Shown here: piece after piece, positions 1 to 12,302 of the stretch
How positions within the stretch are numbered: position 1 is the stretch's first letter
Layout: every line of letters starts with the position of its first letter
From: Hyphodiscus hymeniophilus
Taxonomy: Eukaryota; Ascomycota; Leotiomycetes; Helotiales; Hyphodiscaceae
Length of the DNA stretch: 64,000 bases
Reading direction: 5' to 3'
Assembly (NCBI GenBank): GCA_016508695.1
Contig: VNKQ01000006.1
Span: 1,488,001-1,552,000 of the forward strand
Notes under the pieces: generated by a model
Databases searched by the model: none
Told to the model about the DNA's origin: nothing
Seen by the model: only the letters and a program-made list of their open reading frames with translations
Position numbers and translations under genes: made by a program

Positions 1-142
1 AACCACTCAATGCATCGAAAGCTGCGTGGGTTGGAACGTGCTTGTATTGAGCCTTGACTGGCTCGGCATCCTTTTCCTTCTCCTTCTCCTTGTGGTTCTT
101 TGCTGCCTTCTTGGACATCTTGATCTTCGAAAACACCGACAT
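1..142 (-). CDS. Hypothetical protein, N-terminal part only (runs off the left edge)
   Basis: An ATG at 142 on the minus strand opens about 47 codons that run past the window edge. The protein starts MSVFSKIKMSKKAAKNHKEK, is strongly lysine- and glutamate-rich, and continues with a YKHVPTHAAFDALSG stretch. Similar basic N-termini followed by this kind of motif occur in conserved fungal proteins of unknown function; that is recalled, not searched. Only the first coding segment is visible, so no domain can be named. The KEKEKEK run is encoded by a short CTT/CTC repeat at about 71-95. Confidence 0.6.
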   Translation of the reverse strand, partial: MSVFSKIKMSKKAAKNHKEKEKEKDAEPVKAQYKHVPTHAAFDALSG

Positions 143-3100
143 CCTGGCTGCTGAATTCGAATGTGATGGAGGTGGTGGGTGTTGATGCAGGGGCAGCGAG
201 GGATTTAAGGGCTGCGAAAAAGAGTGACGAGGCGGTGATGTACGACTTGGGTTCTAGACAGCGAAAAGATGGATGTGTAGTATCCGACTTGGTGAAGGTG
301 ATGTCGAACCAGGCTTGTTTGCTGGATCGTCTAGTCGATAGGGATTGAGAGGACGCGATTGGGTCCGGGGGGAGGGGGACGGACGGGTAGTTCGGAAAAG
401 TCAAGTTAGAAGTTAGAAGATTTAGAGGACTTAGAGGACTTTTAGCTCCAGGACTCGATGACAATAATTGGAGACTTCGGGAAGATAGGTAAGGTAGAGA
501 GGTAGGTAGGTACAGTAGACTACCAAGGTAGCCAGCCGTGCCACGATCTGTGCACCGTAGATCGGCTAGCAGACTAGAGGCAAGAGGCGGATTCTTTTTT
601 TGGGACTATCGATTGAGCGAAGAAGCATTGGCACAACGGGTTTAGCCTCGACAGAGCTGGGTGAGAAACGATACAATAGATAGGGAGGGGAGGGGGCAGG
701 GACGACTAGGGGTTGATATCTGTACCAAATGAATGCGATTGAGTGACAGATGAGCAAACGAGACAGTGGAAGCGGGTGGAGCGAAGGGCCAAGGGATCAT
801 GGACGAGTAAGGAGTAAGGTGTATAGGTAGAAAGCAGGAGTGTGCCGCTGGAGAGGGGCTCAGCTGAAGGCAAGCAGAAGTTCGGCCTTTCTATCACCCT
901 GTGCAGTGTGCAGCGTGCAGTGTGCAGCCCGTACGAGGACGGGTGAAGGAAGGCTCGCCGTTCAGCCTGCAGCATTGGCAGATCCGGAAGAGGGATAGAC
1001 AGGATCAACGCTTCCTGCCTCTTCTCTCGTGGGGTGTTGTGCAACTTGTGCTGCCGCTGTTGTTGTGCATTATTAGGTAGGCAATTGTGCCCTACTAGGG
1101 GGTGGGAAGGATGAATGGGCAGTGAATCAGTGATCATGGCGACAACACTGGACAGTGTGGACAGGCATTCGGTGGAAAGGAGCGCGAGAGGCAAGGCGCC
1201 AGGGGATTCATCCGATTAAGGTACTGTTGCAGGCCACTTTGTTTGGGTAACCATCTCCGTATGACTGCATACATCCCTCCCAGGTTATGTAAATTCCACG
1301 TTGTGTTGCGTGTTCTTCGCTTAGATTTCTGATGGGACTTACAAAATCAGGTATTGTACGAAGGTAGATACCTGTACACCGAAATCGACTTCTCCCAATG
1401 CCCGATTAGGCCGTTCATCCCTGGCCCAAGGCAACCTCGTATCGCCTTTGCATGCAATGCAGTGTCCAGGGTCGTTAAGGTAGCAAGGCAGATAGAGGGG
1501 GGGAGGTTCTTGACCAAGGAAATCTACATAAGAGTGGGTTACCCCCTTCCGAATATCCATCTGAGCCTCTCGATCGGACGACATGCTCTCGTACTGCCCA
1601 GCACGATGCACACACAGCCAGCCATTCCGAGAACAATGCTCCACCTGCGTTCAGCTCCCACCACGCCTCCACGTGCGTAGTGGCCGAATAAACACAGCAT
1701 CCCCCTTTCTCGATCTCATGTCTCCCGAATGTCTCTGGCACCTGAAGTTCCTGATACCATAACCCCCGTGCCCCCGATAAGAAACACGGGATGTTGGTTT
1801 CCTGTCTTACAGATGTGGAGCCAAACTTCCGAGTCTTCCAACGTCCCGAAAGGGTCGTCGCCTAATGGCCAAGCATCACCATTACCATCGTATAAGCGAA
1901 GAGGCTGCTCGGAATATGAATTCGCAATACTGTCTTGCGTCTTGAGTCTGGGCACAGTTACACAATCCCATTTTTAGTCTTGGGAAAGTGGGACTGTCAA
2001 GTCGAGAGGCTCATCCCAATCCGACAGTGTGACACCCTTGAAGCAAACACCTCAGAGCCGCCAAGAACCAAGAAAGCCAGGCAATCTGTAGTTTCGAGGT
2101 TTCGACTTCCAATCGAGGTTGAGCGGAGATTTATCCACCCCGAAGAGCTTGGATTCACCCTTGGGTGATAGCTGAGCATCTGGCTAGTAGCATTACGCTC
2201 GCCAGTATTGAGTGAGATGGAAATCGATATCGTAAACCCATGTGCATGATATCGTAGACTAATGTAATGTGCAAGATCGAGAGAGTCGGAAATTCGGAAG
2301 GGGATCTACCCTTCCAATCTCCTCCGTATGACAGTTTCCTGCAACCTCGCAGGTAAAGACCAAATGCTGTCTCACCGTTGCGACCCCTCCTTTTCCGTAC
2401 TCCTGGGCCTTCCCCCATGGCTTCCGCCATCAGTACCAGCGTCAGCATCCTCAAGCTCTGCCGGCCTCATTTTTTGGGAGTCGGATGTATCTTGTGTAAC
2501 GTTGTGAAATTTCCTCTTATCGCGCTGATGCTGGCGGTCAGAGCCTAGCGTCCCAAAAACGTCAGGCCCGCTGTATCCGTAAGCCATCACTGAGCAACCC
2601 AGCAGCGATCAATTGGCGCTGAGGAATGTAACCTCCGGACGCCGTACCATTGATCCCCTCATGGGTCAACAGCTATCGCAGCGAAGAGTCCGAGTACAAA
2701 AGCGGTCACAACACTCGTAGATGCTCGGATTTCGGTTACATCCCTGCCAGCTTCACTCGTACTGAGTATTGTTCGAAAATTTCCCTGCCACGAAACTTCG
2801 AAAAGTTGTAAACACTTCCTAGTAATTAGAGTTCTAACTAGATAGCTCCGTACAATCTGAGCTCTTTCACTGTTTCGCTTTTGTCTGTGACATTCAATGA
2901 ACGTGCGTTGGCTGATAGATCGCCTGTTCTCGTGTCCGCATCGTCTGCACTTCGGATTTCGTCGCATTGGCGGATCCGATTTGCGTAATCGAAGGTCTTT
3001 TCAGGTGGGAAGCTCGAGAGCGGAGGTGTATGCATGCATGATGCAGGAGCGCAGAGGTTCGTTCTAACAATATTGAGTAACTTGAGTACGACACACTTAT

Positions 3101-4944
3101 CGTCCTCGGCCTGTGAGGCTGTGATATTGATGGTAAGATGATCCAACAGTGTTAGACCTTGAGACCGAGAAGTTAGACAAAACTTCAACTTTGTTATGCG
3201 GATTTTGGGCCAAGTTTCAGGTTCTGCTTCTAGTCAAAATTCTCGGCGATTTTCATGAGCTTTGACAGAGGCTTGAGACACATCCTGCGGGCGTCTTGGA
3301 GGCGTTCGGCCACGAATACCGTGCATAACAAGCTGAGCTTCTTATGCAGGAGTGGAGACGAAGGTTCTCGTCTAAAAATTCCGTTCATGGTTTCACCGTA
3401 TATGTTGTTTCAGCGTCGATGCAGTTTGAAGACAGATGCGGCTGAGAAGTCCATGGACTCGGTCCCGAGTTAGCGACTGGAAAGACTGTCTTTTGGATAC
3501 TGTATACTTCGAATGTAGTTTATGAGTGGGGAGAGCGTGAGGTTAGATCGAATGTGATTGTGAACGTGAGGTCTATGCTTGGTGAGATTTAGTTTTTGAA
3601 GAATTTAAAGCTCAGACATATTTTATGCTGCGAGATCTCTACGGAGAGACATTATCTTTACTTGGAGAGAATTTGGCGAGGAGCTGTCCTTGTACGAGGC
3701 GCCAATCAAGGTCGAGGTGTCATGAGTTGTAACCAATTATGTCAAAAAAAGAAAGAAAAAAAATATATAAGAGAACGAACCTCCGGTCAGCGTCTTTCAA
3801 TTTAAGACGGCATACTGCATCGAAGTGGGAAGGAAGAGCCTTTGAGCACATATATAATTGTTATGGATGATGACTTAGAGGGATTGGCCTAAAGTACGTG
3901 AGCAATCGAAAGACTAGATTGCATCGAGGGAAGCTATTGGATTTTAAAGAAAGATCCGCTTCCTCATTCGATCAACTTTGATGAATGTCAGATTGTGGAG
4001 AGCATAAGTGGACATGTCTTTGATACAGAAAGAACTCCTGCCATGCTGAGAACATGTAAATTATTTCAACATATTCCGATCTAAATCAGCACATTTCAAG
4101 AACTGTTGACAAGGTAATCAGACTTTGAGTTTCCAAGTCGCAGCTAGGGATAGATCCTTTCCTGCGCCACGGGAGAAGATAAGTGTTGTCCCATGCATAT
4201 TACAGAATGGCTTGAGCTCACGTGGAAACATGGTACGCGTTACTCCTGGAATGCGGGGTGAAAGGCGCAGAGACAGCCTTGTAGACATCCTTTTGGTTGG
4301 TGTCGAAAAGGTTTCGATGGAGGGTCAGGACTTTGAGACGCTTGAATACGTCATTTTTGAGGCGAGAACCTTTTTCTATGGCCGAGGCTTCGCGGGCAAA
4401 CTCTCGCGCCTATGCGCTTCGAAGCACGTGACAAATCCTTGTACAAATCCAGTATCGACATGATTGTCACGAAGAAATTCATTGAAACACGAAATTGAAA
4501 GACAAGGATGATATATTTCTGACACTTATTCTTCGGCTTCCAAGATCTGACCTACCTACCCTGCCTATAATTTTTTCACATCTTCGTAGGACGAATTGAC
4601 ATAGCTGACTCGATAGCCGCCCGTCGCCTAAACTAAAATAGCGCGAAAACGCCTCAAGTTGCGATCGAGGAGACGCAAACACTCAACAACAGCCCGTGAC
4701 GTCTCGACACCACGGCGAGTCCCTCACCTCTGCAACACATGTCGAGCGCAAGAAACCGAGCGCTCGTTGCATAGACCCTCTTTTCCCCATCCAAATCACC
4801 TTTGCGGAGCACGCGCACGGCGCCGACTGAAAAGTGGCGGTAATCACGCAAAGTCAACAATTGTCACTTCAACAACATCTAGAACTTGCGCCTGATATTT
4901 TGAATTGCTCTGCGGAAGAACTAGACGGAGAACTACAACCTTTG
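143..4944. other. Long region without a supported gene (4.8 kb)
   Basis: No reading frame here looks like protein or shows convincing splice structure; the longest open frames (for example minus 706-1194) are compositionally random. Visible small features are a 9-bp tandem pair TTAGAGGAC at 422-439, a GGTA run at about 500-512, a perfect 14-bp tandem duplication GTGCAGTGTGCAGC at 901-928, an A-rich tract at 3741-3770, a CACGTG at 4425-4430 and ACCTACC near 4552. The right end is the PSY2 promoter and leader. The rest could hold a non-coding transcript or a gene too divergent to recognise. Confidence 0.6.
4425..4430. promoter_or_regulatory. CACGTG (Cbf1/bHLH-type) site upstream of PSY2
   Basis: GCACGTGAC lies about 515 bp before the PSY2 start codon. 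CACGTG followed by AC is the core bound by Cbf1-type bHLH proteins in fungi; binding here is inferred. Confidence 0.4.
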
Positions 4945-7865
4945 ATGATGGCACAAGCGGTGCCTAATCCGCCGAGCGATAAGAAGAGAGTCAAGGTCTA
5001 CGAGTTGCGCAACAATGACTGGTTTGACAGAGGCACAGGGTTCTGCACGGCGGCTTTTATATTTGTGAGCCTCATCATTATCTCTCTTGATTGTAGCTCT
5101 GCGCAGAGCTGTGCGTGCATGCCAAGAGGAGGAGCACATGCGATGGACTATCAGACTGACCTTTGTCGCGTGCACAGAATGATGTATCCCGCCAAGAAGA
5201 ACCTCGAGTCCTGGTCCAGTCTGAAGAGGAGCCTGAGCGCATGCTTCTAGAGACGCGAATATGCAAAGAAGATGGATTCCAAAAACAACAGGGTATATTC
5301 GTCCATTCAATGTAGTACCGCGCCCATGCTGATGTACCCTTCAGATACGCTCATAGTATGGACTGAGCCCTGTAACAACATCGATATGGCCCTTAGCTTT
5401 CAAGAAGCTGATGGGTGTCAGGTTATTTGGTCAGTATACGCCAGCCATATTCACCTTGCAGGCTGCTAACGCTTATGGAAGGAAATTCGTGTCGAATGTT
5501 CAGCAACAACTGCTAGCAATTGGTGGCCCAGGTATGCTCACCATCTTGAAGGCCTTATCTCCAGATATTGAAAGGCCTGCTAACAAATTTTCAGATGACG
5601 CCTTATCAGACGACATTCCAGCAGACCCTTTCCAAAACCCGATTTCCTTGCCGACTCCCACACTCGGTAATCTGCCAGATATCGAAGCACAAGTTCGTGG
5701 GCTATTTAATACGCAGTCCGGAAAAGACGCAATTGGAGCCTTTATCCTAAGTGAAAACTACATCCTGAAGATGATACCCTTGGTGGAGCAGGCCGAGGAT
5801 TTTGAGGACTTGGGAAGCTTGCATCGACTCTGCACTGTCATGAAAACTTTTATATTGCTCAACGATACAAAAATCATTGAGCATGTGGTCTCGGATGATA
5901 TTGTGCTCGGAGTCGTTGGGGCTTTGGAATACGACCCAGACTTCCCTAGTCACAAGGCCAATCATCGACACTGGCTTGGTAAGAAAGGCAGATACAAGGA
6001 GGTGGTCCGGATCGACGATGATGTGATTCGAAAAAAGATCCATCATACATACCGGTTGCAGTATCTCAAGGATGTGGTTCTTGCACGGATCCTGGATGAT
6101 CCTACATTCTCTGTTCTCAATTCTTTAATCTTCTTCAATCAGGTGGATATCGTTACGCACCTCCAAAATAACGCTGCTTTCCTCAAAGAGCTATTCAGCA
6201 TATTCACACCTTCAGAAACCGATCAGGAGCGGAAGAAGGAGGCTGTTCTGTTTATCCAACAATGCTGTGCTATTGCCAAGAACTTGCAGCAACCAGCAAG
6301 ACAACAGCTATACAACAACTTCTTGGGTCATGGCTTGCTATCTGTGATTAACTTTGCACTTCGGCATAGTGATGTTTCCGTGCGGGTTGGAGCGACGGAT
6401 GTGCTTGTCTCAATGATTGATCACGACCCTCAACTGATTCGTCAAACCATCTTCCGGCAAATCAATGAGAAGCAAACACCTTTAACGGATTCTCTCATCG
6501 ACCTACTCCTGGTAGAAGCAGATCTTGGTGTCAAAGCGCAGATTGCAGATGCTATAAAGGTACTCCTTGATCCTGGATCCAACAACGCCCCTCATGATGG
6601 AATGTCGAAGACTGGGAGCGAATTCGCAATTAGGATGCGGCCTATGGCGGACCCTCAGCAAGAATCCTTCGTGAAAGACTTTTACGATGACTCGGCGAAG
6701 AAGCTTTTTAAGCCTTTAGTTGATTTGAAGGGACGAGAGAATCTGGACTTTAGCGTTCATCAGGTTTCACTTTTCATCTACCTGATCGAAATACTTTGCT
6801 TTTTCGTCCGACAACATACGCATCGAAGCAAATATTTCGTGCTCTCTGAAAACTTGGGTCAACGCATTGCTCAACTTCTATCCAGTCCAGAGAAATATTT
6901 GAAACTGAGTAAGTATCGTCTTGTAATCCAGAAACTCGATACTGACTATCTCAGCTGCCTTAAAATTCTTCCGCAACCTGATTGGTCTCCAAGACGAGTT
7001 TTACAATCAGCAGATGATGCAGGAACACCTTTTCGAGCCAATTTTGAACATCGTTGTCGAGACGATGCCCCGAGATAACCTGCTGAACTCGGCATGTCTC
7101 GAGTTCTTCGATTTCATCAAGAGGGAGAGCATTAAGACACTCATTACTCATCTGGTCGAGAATTACCGAGAGAAGATGAAAACCATCACCTATGTGGAAA
7201 CCTTTAGCTACTTTATTCTCCGCTACGACCAAATACAGGGACTTGCACCGAACATGGAGACCTCTTTCCTCGATACGGAAGAAGACACCCCAAAGCGATC
7301 GGAAATAGTTAGAGGCAACCGTTGGGAAGGAATCAAAGATCTGGATGCTGCAGAAGAGGAGTATTTCAACACTTCCGATGATGAAGAGGAGAATTCCAGC
7401 AAATCGCCAATAGGTCGCCGATCAATGAATGGTGCCTCTCCTCTGAAGCCGCTTGTCGACTATCCCTCGGACGAAGAGAATGACAATATGGACACCGAGA
7501 CCCCCGAGACTCTTCCCACAAAGGTCTTCACTCCTGGCTCCACAACATCCGATGATAGTGAAAAGGACTCTGTCATGACCCCGACCTCATCAACGGCTCC
7601 ACCTCCACCAGAGAGACTGTCTGAGAAACGTCGCCGTCAAGAGGACGAGGAAGATGAATTAGGCAAGTTGGCTCAACCTAAGCGTCGCAGCTCTAGTAGC
7701 TCAATGAGCTCAAACACAAGCAGTGTGTTGAGGAGAAAGAAGAGTTTCACAAATAGCGCGCATGGAAGTGGAGCCGGTGGCAAGCCCAATACAATTGCAA
7801 TCAGCCTCTCAACTGCCATCAAAACTGGAGGCGAGAGCACTGGGGGTGATGAGAATGGGAGTTGA
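4945..7865 (+). CDS. PSY2: Protein phosphatase 4 regulatory subunit 3 (Psy2/SMEK family)
   Basis: Regulatory subunit of the PP4 phosphatase complex, which acts in DNA-damage recovery and other nuclear processes. Five exons: 4945-5064, 5178-5292, 5345-5429, 5482-6908, 6955-7865, giving 885 residues. A PH/RanBP1-like domain (about residues 10-105, KRVKVYELRNNDWFDRGTGF to DMALSFQEADGC) is followed by the SMK-1 domain with the hallmark ALEYDPDFPSHKANHR and SLIFFNQVDIV, then armadillo-like helices (LKFFRNLIGLQDEFYNQQM). The C-terminal 180 residues are acidic and serine-rich with RRR/KRR patches, probably disordered and nuclear-targeting. The frame is open upstream of the start but has no ATG there, so the ATG pair at 4945/4948 is chosen. 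The exon 3/4 junction is the least certain. Confidence 0.92.
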
Positions 7866-8618
7866 GCGAGCGAGTCTCAACCATGTCGGAAGTAGACAGT
7901 TGAGGTGCATTTGGGGAAATGGCTGGCGTTATGGATTTGTATTGTTGGTATTTACGAGACACCCTTTGCATCTTGCTTCGCTGAGCATTTTGACGACGAG
8001 CATCTGATGATGGAATATAACTTGCTTGCCATTGTATTATAGATCGGGATGGGATGGGCATGAGATGAGATGAGGGAAGATGATACCGATCTACGTCGCA
8101 TCGACGTAGAATCAATGAAAGTATTGAGCAATGAGATTGGTTTCGGATGACAGTAGTCCAGTGCAGCCATAAAATTTTCAAGCAGGCAGGAGTAAACAAA
8201 CGTCAGATTTTAAGCCTACGAGTCTTTCCGGCCAAGAGAAGATACTAAGCTCTAGAAACCCCTCACCAATTCCCCTGAATTTCGACTCGTCTAAAATCCA
8301 CAGCCTTATCGCAGCCTCGTCAGCCACAGGGGTCATCCCGTCCCGAAAACAACCTCGCTGCGCTAAACATAAGCGTGGCCTTGCGGAATCGTGTTCATAA
8401 GCTTCAACAAGAGAACAACGACGAGGACGGCAATTTCTTGAAAAGCCCCACTTCCTATACATCTTTCAATTGACTCAAAGAAGTATGAAACCTTAGTTTA
8501 CAGAGCTCCAATTGACTTAGAGCTGTTGTTCAATGTTCAAGAGAACGCTTCGTGTCCATTTCCATTCTTCGAGAGCTCGAGACAACTGTTTGCTGGCATT
8601 ACAGCCTTGAGGGCCAGT
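7866..8618. other. PSY2 3' flank and ALG5 5' flank
   Basis: No coding frame is supported. It holds a perfect short hairpin at 8090-8110 (listed separately) and GGGAT/GATGA-rich simple sequence at about 8046-8076. The right part should be the ALG5 promoter; I see no clear TATA element. Confidence 0.5.
8090..8110. repeat. Perfect 9-bp inverted repeat with 3-nt loop in the PSY2 3' flank
   Basis: TCTACGTCG, loop CAT, then CGACGTAGA. Transcribed from either strand it would form a stable short hairpin. It lies 225 bp past the PSY2 stop and could be in the 3' UTR. Confidence 0.6.
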
Positions 8619-9935
8619 ATGATCGAATTACCAGTCAAGCTGCTGGAGGCAGTTTACGAGAGCTTGAAGGAAATACCGCTGCCTCTGCTGTTGCTGGGTT
8701 TAGTGACTACCGTTCTTGCTACTATTACTTTTGTATGTTCCCCCCTCTTCCCATTTCAGAATACCAAGCTAACATTGGATAAAGATCTATGCCGTCCTCT
8801 TCATAATTGCACCTATACCCCGTCCAGCTCTTCCCTCAGAAAAGAAATACATTACGACTGCTCCAGATGGCAAGACGACATCTCCAAAACCACTACCTTG
8901 CTGGCACGATGATTGGTTAGTCCACCGGAGAGCAAACGAACAGGCTGGAGACTTCACGGACAAACACACGGGAACTATCGATGAGGCGGAGATTGAAATG
9001 AGCGTCGTGATACCGGCATACAATGAAGCAGAGCGCATCGATATCATGCTCGAAGAAGCCGTTGCGTTTCTGGACACCGAATATGGGCGAAAACCCAGGG
9101 TAGCCAGGGTAGCAAAGAGGAAAACGAACGGAGATGCTGGTCAGACGAAAGGAAATAAGACTGGAGGGTATGAGATCCTCATTGTGAACGACGGTAGTAC
9201 GGACAAGACGGTGGACGTTGCTCTCGCATTCTCAAGGAAATATGGCCTCCATGACATCCTGCGGATCTGCACGTTGAAGGAGAATAGAGGAAAAGGTGGG
9301 GCTGTCACACACGGATTCAGACATGTGAGAGGGGCCTACACCGTGTTCGCTGATGCTGATGGAGCTTCTAAGTTTGAAGATTTGGCGAAGTTGGTAGAAG
9401 GGTGCGATAGGGTGGCAGATGAGCCAAATCGTGGTATTGCGGTTGGGAGTAGAGCTCATATGGTGGGTAGCGAAGCTGTTATCAAAGTATGTCCTATTCA
9501 AAAGCCTGTCTGTTATCTAGATTGGGGGCTAATGGTAAACAGCGCTCCGCAATTCGTAATGCCCTCATGCATTCCTTCCACCTACTCCTTCGTCTGCTCA
9601 CACCGCCTGCCACCTCGCGGATTCGGGACACTCAATGCGGTTTCAAACTCTTCTCGCGGGCCTCCCTGCCGCATATTATACCGTACATGCACGCCGAAGG
9701 CTGGATCTTCGATGTGGAGATGTTGATGTTGGCAGAGAGTGCTCCTTCTGGTGTTGTGGAAAGGAAGGAGGCAAAAGTTGGGGCGAGGTCGGGTATTGAA
9801 GTCGCGGAAGTGCCAATTGGATGGCAGGAAGTCGGTGGTAGTAAGCTGAATGTTATGTGGGACAGCTTGGGGATGGCGTGGGGTTTGGCGCTTTTGAGGG
9901 CTTGCTGGATGCTGGGCGTTTATAGACGGCGTTGA
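8619..9935 (+). CDS. ALG5: Dolichyl-phosphate beta-glucosyltransferase
   Basis: Transfers glucose from UDP-glucose to dolichyl phosphate at the ER membrane, making the donor for the last steps of the N-glycan precursor. Exons 8619-8732, 8785-9486 and 9543-9935 give 402 residues; yeast Alg5 is 334. The N-terminus holds one membrane segment (about residues 18-45, PLPLLLLGLVTTVLATITFV continuing into YAVLFIIAPI). The GT2 domain begins MSVVIPAYNEAERI, with ILIVNDGSTD, then FADADGASKFEDL carrying the DXD, then GSRAHMVGSEAV. After intron 2 comes the Alg5 signature RDTQCGFKLFSR and GWIFDVEMLMLAE. Intron 1 ends at an AAAG acceptor 12 nt after a GCTAAC branch point. A lysine-rich insert follows the first GT2 strand. 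Confidence 0.93.
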
Positions 9936-11466
9936 AATAAGGAATGCAGAGAGCGTCAATGCTTAATTTTACCACTTTGGCGAAGGCAATCTATTGTATA
10001 TATAAGAGATAGCAGCAGTCAAGCCAGGCATATCATCCTTCGGGAGCGTGTCGTGGTCAAGAAAGCTCCATGGCAAGACAAGGGAAATTTTAGTGGCGTT
10101 CTATTGCATGCTACTCTCTTCAATCGGCAAGGAAACTAGATAAGAAGACAGAAGCTGTCGTGCCATGATTTCTACCTCTATCTGCCTGCCTTCACACCAA
10201 GTTTCGAGCTTAGATGGCTTGTCAGGATCAAGAAAACTGCATGCTAGATTAAGAGAAGTAGTTCCTGGAATTTCGGTCCATGTTGTCAGCGATTGCTTTC
10301 GATGGCCGGCGACGTCGACTCATGAAACATTCCTGGCCGTGAGTCTTCTCATCTGAGGGTCATGGTACCATAGAGTGGACGGACGACGTTCTACGCTGTA
10401 TCACGCTTCCTCTTTCACTCTTGCAGTCCTCGCTCAAGAGATGATTTTCGACGCCTCGCTTCCCTTTTCTTGGTCTTCCTCATCAAAGAGAGCTGGAGTT
10501 GCAGCTGACGTCGAAGCCCTACGACCTCGATGTCGGACACCGCGAGCCACAAAGCTCGCAGCGAATTGAACCCAGCCGAGATCTGAACAATGGGAACAAG
10601 GCAACAAATGTTTTTTTAGATGGATCAGGGGTAAGAGAAAATTCTGAAGTTTCGTGTACGAGAAAGCTATGCTTGGTAGAAGCAGATTCGCAGAAACGTG
10701 AGAAGCAGAGGTCGTTGATGAAGAGACGTTGTTCAGCAAGCCAGCGCCAGCTTTAATAAGCCTTGTCTGACACAGTGTCATTGCAGCGCTCAACCAACCT
10801 CATGTTGAAGCCTACCGATTCAATTTTCTAGACGTGATCTTCTGGAATCTCAAGCATGGTGACTTTGATCCTTTCCCAGCGAATTCTCCACCGTAAGCTG
10901 TGAATGAAAGAACAGCTACGGAGATCCCCGAAGTACGACTTTTAAAATCACCCAGAGTCTCGCCCGCAGCACGCAGAAGCCATAGGCACTGGAACGGATC
11001 CAATCAGGGAGTCCTCCTTTTGCTAGAGTCGGCATTCAGATGCTAAAATGTGTTAATGACTTCCTTCACTCGCCTCAAAATTTGATAGTTCGCACCACGC
11101 CCTCGCTAGGTTGCGGGAAACCGAAACATCTGACAATGAGTTACAAGCCAAGATTCATGACTTGAGATTCTATTTCTTCACGACTGATTGTTGGAAGGAA
11201 GGATAGATGTGGCTTTTTGACGCAGTTTATATTGACACCTGACGTACGGCAGCCCTGCTGCCCATCACAAGACACCCCACATCACGCCCAACCCATCAAC
11301 ATCAAGCACAATCCATCGTTAAACTTACCCCCTCCTTCCTAATCCCTAATGAATGATGAGACCTCTCCTTTTATTTCCCCTCCAACTCTTCAAAACAACA
11401 AAAACGACAGAATCCAACTTTCCACTGCGTACAACAAGACCGGCCCTAAAATCACAAGCCCGGAAG
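9936..11466. other. Intergenic region between ALG5 and the pterin dehydratase
   Basis: No gene is supported with confidence. A minus-strand frame at 10434-10793 ends in a charged, protein-like stretch (FDEEDQEKGSEASKIIS), but it has no recognisable family or convincing start. The last 170 bp before 11467 are pyrimidine- and CA-rich, typical of a fungal promoter and leader. Confidence 0.5.
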
Positions 11467-12049
11467 ATGTCAACCATCACCAATGTCCCACAAGCTACCT
11501 TCTCCTCAAACTACGACCCGGAACGAGCATCACAAGATCTTTCCCCACTCTTGAACGCGAATGGAGGGAAGTGGGCTTTGTCAGCGAGCGGGAAGGGCGT
11601 GGAGAGGAGCTTTAAGTTCAAGACTTTTAAGAAGACCTGGGTATGTGTTCCTTCAAGATTCCGATCTCAGTCGAGCGAACGGGAGAGGAAAGGAGGAGGC
11701 GGTGCTGATGACGGTCCAAACAGGAGTTCATGAATATAGTCGCCGAGGAGTGTAAAGTTAAGAAACATCATCCCGAGTGGTCGAATGTAAGTCGGATTTA
11801 GAGTTTATACATTCATGGACGGAGTAAGGCTGATGGAGTTAGGTCTACAATACGACATTTATACGATGGACTACTCATTCGCCACCGGGCTTGTCGGAGA
11901 AAGATGTCTTGATGGCGAGGTTTTGTGATGAGCAAGCTTCCATTCTTGGTGAGGTTGGGAGTGAGGAGAGTGAAGTGGGAAAAGAGCTGGCGGATAGGGT
12001 TGCTACCGAGGGTGGCGATTGCTGTGTTCCGAAGAAGAAAGATGGCTAA
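11467..12049 (+). CDS. Pterin-4a-carbinolamine dehydratase (PCD/DCoH family)
   Basis: Dehydrates 4a-hydroxytetrahydropterin, recycling the cofactor of aromatic amino acid hydroxylases. Exons 11467-11640, 11724-11786 and 11843-12049 give 147 residues. Family signatures are the core ERSFKFKTFKKTWEFMNIVA, then KKHHPEWSNVYNTTFIRWTT (the catalytic His pair and the PEW) and HSPPGLSEKDVLMARFCDEQ. All three junctions are phase 0 with good GTATGT/GTAAGT donors. The frame is open upstream: ATGs at 11353/11356 would add about 37 residues rich in Arg/Lys/Thr/Leu with a single acidic residue, resembling a mitochondrial presequence. I chose 11467 because it begins the recognisable protein and has a purine at -3. 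The tail GGDCCVPKKKDG lies outside the domain. Confidence 0.88.
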
Positions 12050-12302
12050 TGTCACGATGAGCAGAGTTGTATCTTGTTGAGCAGTGTATTAATTAGGTTG
12101 ACTTCTACCCTTTGAGTGGTAGAAGCCGTGTATAATGATCTAGAAGATCAACCTTCCTTACGCCTTATGCAAAACGCCTTGTAGCGGCCTCCACTACCAT
12201 GCTGCTTCATCATATCTCTCATCCATCTATGCACGCCTGTCTACGGTCGACTCATTCTCCTTGCTCTCCGTCAATCCCCAATATGTACAAAAGCCCCTGT
12301 CT

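Noticed and set aside
71..95. Polypyrimidine CTTCTC tract considered as a regulatory microsatellite
   Set aside because: It encodes the Lys/Glu repeat of the minus-strand gene at the left edge.
706..1194. 162-codon minus-strand frame
   Set aside because: Composition is random-looking, there is no motif, and it overlaps repeat-rich sequence including the 14-bp tandem duplication.
10434..10793. 119-codon minus-strand frame with a charged C-terminus
   Set aside because: The tail looks protein-like, but no start, family or consistent exon structure could be found.
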